From Streptomyces sp. SID13031 (lineage in GTDB: Bacteria > Actinomycetota > Actinomycetes > Propionibacteriales > Kribbellaceae): DNA of 64,000 bases. Each line of letters opens with the position of its first letter. The first letter of the stretch is position 1. The DNA lies in assembly GCF_010548305.1 (NCBI RefSeq), contig NZ_JAAGLV010000001.1, forward strand, positions 62,001-126,000. Reading direction: 5' to 3'. The notes below the pieces were generated by a model. It was not told the origin of the DNA. It saw only the letters and a program-made list of their open reading frames with translations, and did no database searches. The position numbers were made by a program, and so were the translations under genes. Positions 43,061 through 50,789 of this stretch are shown one piece after another.

Positions 43061-46000
43061 TTAGAGCTGGTGTGCGTGTGCTGTGGTTGGGGCCAGGAAG
43101 AGGAGGACGGGGCGGCCGGTGTTGGGGAGCAGGTCCGTGTAGGTGTGGAGTTGGGGCGCGTAGTGGGCGATGCGGGCGTCGAGGGCTTCGGCGGGGATGG
43201 CGTCGGTTTTGTAGTCGACGATGATCAGGGTGCCGTCGTCTTCGCGGTAGATCAGGTCGACGAAACCTTCGAGAACGGTGCCGTCTGGTTGGAGGGTGCC
43301 GACGTAGGACTCTCGCCAGTGTTCGCGGGCGGCTGCACGTTGGACCACCTCTGACGACAGGGCTGAGCGGACCAAGGCGGTGACGACGTCGGCGTACTCG
43401 ACGACGCCCTCGGCCAGACACTGCGCGGAGACCGCGGCGTCCAAGCCGGCTCCGGTGGAGAGGTCGACGATCTGGAGCACGCCGTGTACTGCGCGGCCGA
43501 TGGCCGTGCCGTAGCGGCCCTTGGACCATGGTGGGAGCTCGACGTCGCGGGCGGCCTTGGCGGCACCGGGGTCAGCCCCTTGGAGGGCCACATCCGGGCC
43601 GGTGCCTTCGAGGCCTGAGGCGCTTTGGGCTGAACGCTTGCGGCTGGCCTGGCGGGCGTCTGTGATGCGCGCTTCCCACTCTTGGCGGTTGACCGGTGGG
43701 CGCACTTGTTCAGTGGCGCCGGCTGACTCGGAGGACGCCGTGACTGCAGGGCCGGTGAAGAGCGTTGGGTTGGCCGCGGTGTCAGCGTTGGCGGACGCGA
43801 AAAGCTCGGCGTTGCTGGAGTGGCGGCGGCTGCCGGAGCGGTGGAGCGAGATGACCAGGTGGTCGCGGGCGCGGGTCGTGGCGACGTACAGGAGGCGGCG
43901 GCGTTCGTAGTCGTCCATCTGCTCGTCGACGGGCTGGACCAGGTCGAAGTCCTCGGTCTGGACGGAGGCCTTGAGCTTCACCGCGTAGCCGCCGTCGTTC
44001 GGCCAGAGAACCTGTACGCCGCGTTGGCGGTTCGGCGCGGCGGTCATGCCGGAGAGGATGACGATCGGGAACTCCAGGCCCTTCGCGGCGTGGATCGTCA
44101 TCACCCGTACCGCGTCGGCGTCGGTCTCGGGCAGGACCGCTTCGGCGACTCGCGACGCCTCTTCGCCTTGGTGTGCGGCCCAGGCGAGGTAGGAGCGCAG
44201 GCCGCCGTGTTCGACCTCGGACCATGCGCGGGCCTGGTCGACGACGAAGCGGACCCGGCGCCAGGCGTCGCGGGCGCGTGGGCCGGTGGCGGCGACCTCG
44301 AGCATGCGGCGGTCGGCGACGATCTTGGCCAGTACCTCGCTCGGGGTCAGCCAGCGTGAGGCGTAGTACGTGCGGCGGAGCCACTCCATCGCTTCGCCGA
44401 CCGGGTGGGTGAGGAGGGCGTCGGGGACGGGGGCGGTGAGATTGAAGGAGCCGCCGGATCGCTTCCAGGTGAAGAGATCGTCGTCGCCGCAGCCGAAGAG
44501 GGGCGAGCGAAGTGCGGTCACCAGGGCGAGTTGGTCGCTGGGGTCGCCGAGGGCGCGGGCACAGGCGAGCAGGTCGCGGACCTCGGCCGTTTGGTAGACG
44601 AGGGAGCTGGCTTCGGCGCGGTACGGGATGTCGGCGCGGTCGAGGGCTTCCTCGAGGAACGGTAGCGACGTCCGGGCTGGAACCAGTACTGCGATGTCGC
44701 CCGCGCCGGCGGGTCGCCAGGACGCGGCCTTCTCGTCGTAGACCTGCCAGCCGTTGCTGAGGGCCTGGTCGATGACGGCGGCGACGTCGGCTGCTTCGCG
44801 TTCGCGCAGGATGGAGGCTCCCGCGCGCGGGAGATCGTCGTGCGGCTCGGCGCCGAGGATCGTCACCGCAGGACCGTCGGCGGATCCGCGGCCGGTGGAT
44901 GGTGCGGTGGGGTCTGGCCCGGGCGACTGGTCGGCCGCGGGCGGCTCGGCGGTCGTGGCAGACGGTGCGGGGACCGACGAGAGATGCCGTCGGAGCGGCG
45001 TGACGCTGGCGAGGTGAGTGGCCTCGGCCGAAAAGGTCTCGGCCGAAGTGGTCTCACCTGCGGCGTCGAGGTGAGTGGCGTCGGCCGGCGCCTCGGGCGA
45101 CGTGGTCTCGTCTGCGGCGGCGCGGCTGTCAGCAGCGTCGGGCTCTTCCTCGGAGAAGTCGAGGAAGGAGAGTTGGTCACCGCTCACTGGAGAGCTGTGG
45201 TCGTGGGCCGGCCCCGGTGAGCCAGCGAGGCCGGGCGGGAGCGAGTCGGCCGTCGCGCGAGACGACGTGGCCTGGACGCCTGAGTTGTCTCCGGCCGTTG
45301 GCGGAGGCTCGGCATCGCCGGTGGCGGCGGCCACCGAGGTGCCGTGGGTGGTGAGGAGCGTGGTGGGGGTGGTGGTGCTCGACGGGGTGGAAGGTGTGGC
45401 TGCGGGGCGGCGGTGGGGCGCCAACGGGTGGTACGTGGGTTGGGCGGCTGGTTCGGGGGTGATCAGGGTGGCGAAGACCGTGTTGATCCAGTCGAGGACG
45501 GACGGCACAGTGCGGAAGTTGGTGGTCAGGGTGACGGTCTCGCCGAGTAGGTCCTGGGCGGTGAGGTAGGTGGCGATGTTGGCGCGGCGGAAGCGGTAGA
45601 TCGACTGTTTGGGGTCGCCGACGACGAAGAGGCTGCCGTCGGGGACGTCCACGTCGCGCCAGTCGGGTGCGTCGGCCTCGGCGCCGCCGGCGATGCGGAC
45701 CGCCAGCTCGATCTGGATCGGGTCGGTGTCCTGGAACTCGTCCAGCAGCAACCGCTGATAGCGCTCCTGCAGCGCGGACCGCACCGCGGGCTCGCGGCGC
45801 AGCAGGTCGCGGGCGAGGACCAGCAGGTCGTGGAACTCCAGGCGCCCTTCGGCCCTGCGCAGCTCGGCCGACTCCAGCACGCGGATCGCGAGCCAGTGCG
45901 AAAGGTGCCGTAGGCAAGCATCTAGTAGCAGCTCGACGAGCGAGCCCGCGACGTCGACGACCTCGGTGCAGTCGGCGCGGAGCTTGTTGATGTCGGGCCA

Positions 46001-46798
46001 GTTCTCCTTGCGGCCGATCCGGCCGACCTTGAGGCTGCGCAGGGCCTGCAGATGGGCGAGCTGTGTCTCCTGGTCCGTCGCGGCGTCGAGCATCAGGCCG
46101 AGGTCGTGGATCTGGCGGACCTTCGGCAGCAACTTGTCGTCGGTGTCGCGGCAGTCTGCGGTCGCCGAGCCGATCTGCCCGGCGGCCGTGATCAGACCGC
46201 TCAGGTCAGGCATGGCGACCAGCTCGGGCGGATCGACCAGGACACGGTCGCCGATCAGGTCCCAGTCGTTGCCGAACAACCGGGCCAAGGAACGCAGGTG
46301 CTTCAGCTCCACGCCGACGGCCATCGCGAGCAGCAGTGGTTCGGCGATCGAGTCGTCGTCGAGCAGTTGCTGCTGCAGCTCGGACCAGCGCTCCTCGAAG
46401 GCGACCGACGAGCCGACCTCGTCCAGTACGTCGATCAGCGGCGGCAGCCCGGCCTCGATCGGATGCGCGAGCAGGATCTGCTGGGCGAACGAGTGGAGCG
46501 TCCCGATCGACGCCGAGTCCAGATCGTCCAGCGCGTCATCGGCGGCGGCCCGCGCCGGACCCTTCCGCGCCTTCTCGAACTCCACGCGCAGCCGGTCGCG
46601 CAGCTCCGCACCGGCCTTCTCGGTGAAGGTGACGGCCGCGACCGTGCTCAGCGGTACGCCGTCGCGCAGTACGAGCGTGATGACGCGCTCGACGAGAGCA
46701 TGCGTCTTGCCCGAGCCGGCGCCCGCCTCGACGAACAACGTCGACGAGGTGTCGGTCCGGATCCGGTCGCGCGCGTCGGCATCCAGCAGTTCAGTCAT
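43061..46798 (-). CDS. UvrD/AddA-like helicase-nuclease
   Basis: 1245 residues. Walker A FVEAGAGSGKTHALVER near residues 22-38, LLLDEFQDTDPIQIELA near 350 (DExQ motif), FVVGDPKQSIYRFRRA (motif III), TLTTNFRTVPSVLDW (IV). A disordered Ala/Pro/Thr insertion of ~200 residues (about 445-650) interrupts the helicase. The later motifs are VRVMTIHAAKGLEFPIVILSGM and LYVATTRARDHLVIS. The C-terminal RecB-type nuclease reads GFVDLIYREDDGTLIIVDYKTDAIPA in pieces: GFVDLI and IIVDYKTDA, with Asp, Asp and Lys. AddA with AddB repairs double-strand breaks and degrades foreign linear DNA. It overlaps the AddB-like gene upstream by 8 bases. Confidence 0.9.
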   Translation of the reverse strand: MTELLDADARDRIRTDTSSTLFVEAGAGSGKTHALVERVITLVLRDGVPLSTVAAVTFTEKAGAELRDRLRVEFEKARKGPARAAADDALDDLDSASIGTLHSFAQQILLAHPIEAGLPPLIDVLDEVGSSVAFEERWSELQQQLLDDDSIAEPLLLAMAVGVELKHLRSLARLFGNDWDLIGDRVLVDPPELVAMPDLSGLITAAGQIGSATADCRDTDDKLLPKVRQIHDLGLMLDAATDQETQLAHLQALRSLKVGRIGRKENWPDINKLRADCTEVVDVAGSLVELLLDACLRHLSHWLAIRVLESAELRRAEGRLEFHDLLVLARDLLRREPAVRSALQERYQRLLLDEFQDTDPIQIELAVRIAGGAEADAPDWRDVDVPDGSLFVVGDPKQSIYRFRRANIATYLTAQDLLGETVTLTTNFRTVPSVLDWINTVFATLITPEPAAQPTYHPLAPHRRPAATPSTPSSTTTPTTLLTTHGTSVAAATGDAEPPPTAGDNSGVQATSSRATADSLPPGLAGSPGPAHDHSSPVSGDQLSFLDFSEEEPDAADSRAAADETTSPEAPADATHLDAAGETTSAETFSAEATHLASVTPLRRHLSSVPAPSATTAEPPAADQSPGPDPTAPSTGRGSADGPAVTILGAEPHDDLPRAGASILREREAADVAAVIDQALSNGWQVYDEKAASWRPAGAGDIAVLVPARTSLPFLEEALDRADIPYRAEASSLVYQTAEVRDLLACARALGDPSDQLALVTALRSPLFGCGDDDLFTWKRSGGSFNLTAPVPDALLTHPVGEAMEWLRRTYYASRWLTPSEVLAKIVADRRMLEVAATGPRARDAWRRVRFVVDQARAWSEVEHGGLRSYLAWAAHQGEEASRVAEAVLPETDADAVRVMTIHAAKGLEFPIVILSGMTAAPNRQRGVQVLWPNDGGYAVKLKASVQTEDFDLVQPVDEQMDDYERRRLLYVATTRARDHLVISLHRSGSRRHSSNAELFASANADTAANPTLFTGPAVTASSESAGATEQVRPPVNRQEWEARITDARQASRKRSAQSASGLEGTGPDVALQGADPGAAKAARDVELPPWSKGRYGTAIGRAVHGVLQIVDLSTGAGLDAAVSAQCLAEGVVEYADVVTALVRSALSSEVVQRAAAREHWRESYVGTLQPDGTVLEGFVDLIYREDDGTLIIVDYKTDAIPAEALDARIAHYAPQLHTYTDLLPNTGRPVLLFLAPTTAHAHQL

Positions 46799-49700
46799 CG
46801 AGGGCCACCTCCTCGAAGGCGGGCAGAGCGGTCGGATCGATCAGGCGGACCAGCCGATCAAGCGTCTGGTCATGACGTTTGCGCTCCCACCGGGCCCGTA
46901 CTTCGCTGTGCCCGATCGCATCGGGATTGCAGTAGTGACATTGCACCCAGAGGAAGTCGGGAACCTCGGGCGCCTTGGCGGGGAAGTAGCCGGCCGCGAT
47001 CGACGACACGATCACGTCGAGCGTGTCGACGTATCGAGCCTCCACCTCAGGCGTGAGCGGCACCGGGATTCGTCCTCCGCCCCTGCGGACGAACCAGTAC
47101 GACGCCTCGACCGGTGTCGTCGACTCGCCCAGCCGGGCGCGAGCGGCGTAGGCATAGACCGGCAGTTGGAGCTTCGTCCCCGCGGCGACCGGATCGAGCT
47201 CGATCGCTTCGAACCGCCTGGGGCTACCGGTCTTCACATCGGTGACGTAGATGGTGCCGTCCCTGCCGCGATCGACCTTGTCGGCGGAACCGCGGAGCAG
47301 CACCCGCCCGGACGCCACCTTGATCTCTACCGGCGGCTGTCCGTCCGATCCGAATCGCAACTCACTCGCGATCACCGAGGCGTCGTGCTCGGCACGCCAC
47401 TCCTCATCGTCGGTGAGTAACCTCTGCAGATCCTGCAAGATGCGCAACCGCTCGCGCTGCCACAACCGCGGATGCCCGGTCAGCCCGTCGGCCTCGAACT
47501 GGCCGGCCAGATCAGCCCCGATCACCAGCAGCAGTGACCGTTGCTCCGCGGTCCACGGCTCGCCGAACCCCGGCAGCGAACCAGTCAACCCACTCACAAA
47601 CCTGTCCAGGCTGTCGTGCATCAGGTTGCCCACCTGCAAGGGCGAGATGACCAGCAGATCCTCGGGCGCCTCCAGCCGCTCGACCTGCAGCAACCGCTCG
47701 ACGAAGTACGCGTGCGGACAGCTCGCATAGGACTCCAGCGACGTCGGCGACGCGATCCGATCTTCCAGCGCGTAGTCCGGCAGCCCTGGCACGCCGGAGA
47801 GGTTGCCGTCGAAGCGGGTGAACTCGTCGCTGCCGCGTGAGCGCAGCAACACCCGGGCCCGGTCGACCACGTCATCGGCCAGCGTCAGCCCGGCGGTCAA
47901 GGCGCGCACGCGCCAGTCCTGCTCGGTCGCGGGCAAGGTTGTCGTGGTCAACGATCCCGCGTATGACGCCGAGGTCAGCAGGCGATCGCCGTACGACGCC
48001 TGGTCCCACTCCGTCGCGGCCAGTGCATGGTCGCCGGTCAGGGATCGCAACGTCCCGAGCAGCCACCGCGTCGGCAGCCGTCGACTCGATCGGCGCAGAT
48101 CGCCACGAGGGAATGATGCGACGACCCGAGATGCGCCGGAAGCGAAGGCGACGAGCAGATGGCGTTGCTTCGCGTCCAGCCGGTCGCGGAACGACGCAAG
48201 CTCGGGCGCAGCCGCCTCGCGCACGCGGTGGGGGAGCAGCGCATCCTCATGCACCTTGCCGGGATACAGATCCTCCGACAGCCCGACCACGAACACGACA
48301 TCCACCGACAGCCCGACACTCGCGGACATCGGCGCGACCAGTACTCCGGTGCCGAACGTCCCGACGCGGGGCAAAGACTGCTGCAGCTCGAGATCGAGCA
48401 CATCCCGCAGTACCGACAAACTGGCCGGCGTCCCGAGCTCATCAAGGACAGAAAGACCGCGTAGAACACCCTCGACTGCGACCGCGGCGTACAGCTCCTC
48501 TTGCTCCTGCGGGGGCAGCGCATCTATGTCGAGCAAGGCGTGAAAGAGCCCGAGCACCGAATGAGCCAACTCGGACCAAGTGCCCAACTGGGCAGCGCCG
48601 AACAGCCGTCGCCGAAGCTCGACGGCGAACTCACGCAGTTGCTGCGCGTTGCCTGCGTTGCCCTGCGCTCGGCGGATCACGCCCGCGATCGGGTCGTCCG
48701 AGGCCTGCTCCTGCTCAGCCGTCCGATGCTCCGACTCGACATAGCGCCGCAGTCGCTCGTCCCAATCCTCGCCGCGAACCACTCCGGCGACGCGCGACAA
48801 CCGCTCCCATCGCGGCACGGGGATCCGCTCGCCGGTGAAGTCACGCGTCGGCGCGTTCGCCAGTGCGCGGAACAGGTCGGCCCGCGGCAGATCGTGATCG
48901 ACCAGCGCCAGTACTTCGAGCAGCGTACGAGCGATCGCACGTTCGTGAACTGGCCGCGTGCCCGGCCCGTTGACCTCGATCTCGGCGGCGGCCAGGTGCT
49001 CGTGCAGCAGTCGCGCGTACGGCGTTGCGGCGGAGTACAGGATTGCGATGCGATGAGCCGGCGTTCGCTTGAGGGACGCGACTACATCCCGGACGACGCA
49101 GCGGACCTCGTCGTCGGCGTCGGACGCGTTGAGCACCTCGGTGGCGACCGGGTAGTTCTTGGAGATCGAGGTCGGCAGGTCGATCCCGATCCGCTCCAGC
49201 GACCGCCGGACGGCCCGGTCGGCGCGGCGGACGTCGGTCAGCCCGACGATCACCGTCAGGTCGGCGGCCGCGTCGCCCAATGCCGAGACGAAGCCGGCTT
49301 CGGCTTGGGTCAGCTCCTGCGGGAGATACAGCACCAAGGCGCCGAGCTCTCCCACCATGCCCGGCTCGCAACGCGCCGAAGCAGCGTGCAGGAGCTCGGT
49401 CTCGTCGTACCAGTCCGGCAGCAGCTCATCCGTCACGTGGCGGTGGAGCCTGACCAGATCTGGCCCGAGAGTCGAGGCTGACGACACTTTGTCGAGCGCG
49501 GGAGAAGTGAGGTCGCGCAGCTCGCGATGCGCTGCAGCAAGCGCTTGGATCGTCGACGGGTGATCGGCGACGGCCTCGAAGACGCCGGGCGCCTTGGACA
49601 GCGCAGTACGCCAGGTCGCCGCGACGATCGGCCGGGTCGCGGGCCGCCTGGGCGCGAGGGTGCCGGCGGCGAGTTGCTCGGCCAGACGTGGCAACGTCGC

Positions 49701-49886
49701 CAGATACAGGGCGCCGATGGTCGAGCGGGCCAGGAAGCGGCGCGCGGTGACGCCGGCCAGGTTGTTGGGCAGGAGCAGGGTGACCGGCTTCATCGGGTCG
49801 TCGCCCTTGAGCTCGGCGACGACCTCGCCGAGCTTGGCCAGCGCAGCCGCGCCGTACGCCGTCGTCTCGATCCTGGTCGCGCTCAT
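46791..49886 (-). CDS. AddB-like PD-(D/E)XK nuclease protein
   Basis: 1031 residues. The helicase-like core is mostly inactive, as in AddB: PVTLLLPNNLAGVTARRFLA at the start, VFVVGLSEDLYPGKVHEDAL and ADLTVIVGL later. The C-terminal nuclease has ASCPHAYFVERLLQVE (first Cys of an iron-sulfur cluster), IYVTDVKTGSPRRFE (Asp and Lys of the active site) and FLWVQCHYCNPDAIGHSE (Cys-x2-Cys). AddB-type clusters need four Cys; I see three here, the fourth position perhaps His. It forms a complex with the downstream AddA-like protein to process DNA ends. ATG 49886. Confidence 0.87.
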   Translation of the reverse strand: MSATRIETTAYGAAALAKLGEVVAELKGDDPMKPVTLLLPNNLAGVTARRFLARSTIGALYLATLPRLAEQLAAGTLAPRRPATRPIVAATWRTALSKAPGVFEAVADHPSTIQALAAAHRELRDLTSPALDKVSSASTLGPDLVRLHRHVTDELLPDWYDETELLHAASARCEPGMVGELGALVLYLPQELTQAEAGFVSALGDAAADLTVIVGLTDVRRADRAVRRSLERIGIDLPTSISKNYPVATEVLNASDADDEVRCVVRDVVASLKRTPAHRIAILYSAATPYARLLHEHLAAAEIEVNGPGTRPVHERAIARTLLEVLALVDHDLPRADLFRALANAPTRDFTGERIPVPRWERLSRVAGVVRGEDWDERLRRYVESEHRTAEQEQASDDPIAGVIRRAQGNAGNAQQLREFAVELRRRLFGAAQLGTWSELAHSVLGLFHALLDIDALPPQEQEELYAAVAVEGVLRGLSVLDELGTPASLSVLRDVLDLELQQSLPRVGTFGTGVLVAPMSASVGLSVDVVFVVGLSEDLYPGKVHEDALLPHRVREAAAPELASFRDRLDAKQRHLLVAFASGASRVVASFPRGDLRRSSRRLPTRWLLGTLRSLTGDHALAATEWDQASYGDRLLTSASYAGSLTTTTLPATEQDWRVRALTAGLTLADDVVDRARVLLRSRGSDEFTRFDGNLSGVPGLPDYALEDRIASPTSLESYASCPHAYFVERLLQVERLEAPEDLLVISPLQVGNLMHDSLDRFVSGLTGSLPGFGEPWTAEQRSLLLVIGADLAGQFEADGLTGHPRLWQRERLRILQDLQRLLTDDEEWRAEHDASVIASELRFGSDGQPPVEIKVASGRVLLRGSADKVDRGRDGTIYVTDVKTGSPRRFEAIELDPVAAGTKLQLPVYAYAARARLGESTTPVEASYWFVRRGGGRIPVPLTPEVEARYVDTLDVIVSSIAAGYFPAKAPEVPDFLWVQCHYCNPDAIGHSEVRARWERKRHDQTLDRLVRLIDPTALPAFEEVALDD

Positions 49887-50058
49887 CTGGCCCCCTCCTG
49901 ACTAGTCTCCCCAGACGCTAGACCACCCGGCCGACAGTTTGCTGAACCCCTGGCCAAGACTGTGGAAAACCAGCAGACCAAGGGAAGGAAGGAGGGCGGG
50001 GGAGGGGAGAAACGCCCACATCTCTGCGGCGATCGCGATCGGCTCGGACAATGAAGGA

Positions 50059-50271
50059 ATGACCAAGGAGAGCAGCGTCGCCCGCGTACTGCTGGTGCTG
50101 GTCTTCGCGCCGTCCGGCGGCCTGTTCGGCAAGGCCGTGGCCGACGCCGCGTCCGGTCGCGAATGGTGGCCGTGGCTGGTCGCCGCGCTGGTCTGGCTGG
50201 TGCTGTCCGGGCTGGTCTCGGTGGCGGTGTCGAGCCGGTATGACGATGAATACCGCGACCAGCACAGATAA
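50059..50271 (+). CDS. Small membrane protein, unknown function
   Basis: 70 residues with two predicted membrane helices (VARVLLVLVFAPSGGLFG and WWPWLVAALVWLVLSGLVSVAV). Start ATG 50059; the frame upstream has no coding character. It is divergent from the AddB-like gene, and its end overlaps the VOC gene. No family recognised. Confidence 0.55.
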   Translation: MTKESSVARVLLVLVFAPSGGLFGKAVADAASGREWWPWLVAALVWLVLSGLVSVAVSSRYDDEYRDQHR

Positions 50272-50677
50272 TGCTCCGATGGCCGCCGCTGTGCACCACA
50301 TCGAAATCTGGGTCCCGGACCTCTCCCGGGCGCTGAACGACTGGGGCTGGGTGCTCCACCAGCTGGGCTGGAAGGACGGCGACGGCTGGCCCGGCGGCTT
50401 CAGCTGGAAGGCCGGCGTCGACAGCTCGTACATCGTCGTCGAGCAGAGCCCCGCACTGTCCGCCGACAGCCATGACCGGCTCCGCCCCGGTATGAATCAC
50501 CTCGCCCTGAACGCCGCCAGCCGGGCTGAGGTCGACGCGATCGTCTCCGCTGCGGCCGGCCACGGCTGGACGCTGATGTTCGCCGACCGGCACCCGTACG
50601 CCGGCGGTCCCCAGCATTACGCCGCATTCCTGCATAACCAGGACGGCTACGAGCTCGAGATCGTCGCCCCCGGATAA
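50240..50677 (+). CDS. VOC-family (glyoxalase-fold) protein
   Basis: Up to 145 residues; the start may be ATG 50240, 50246 or 50279 (the last gives MAAAVHHIEIWVPDLSRAL, the usual first strand). Features: HHIEIWVPDLSRALNDWGWV, GMNHLALNAASRAEVDAIV, YAAFLHNQDGYELEIVAPG with the C-terminal Glu of the metal site. Members bind metal and often act as glyoxalases, dioxygenases or drug-binding proteins; substrate unknown. Confidence 0.85.
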   Translation: MTMNTATSTDNAPMAAAVHHIEIWVPDLSRALNDWGWVLHQLGWKDGDGWPGGFSWKAGVDSSYIVVEQSPALSADSHDRLRPGMNHLALNAASRAEVDAIVSAAAGHGWTLMFADRHPYAGGPQHYAAFLHNQDGYELEIVAPG

Positions 50678-50789
50678 CCGATCGGTTGGTGAGACTTCTG
50701 TGCCTGGAGTGACGGACGGGACTGCCGATGTGACATGGTTGGCGAAGGCATTCGGTTGGTCGCGGGGCGAAGGTGGAAGGACGGTGCTC

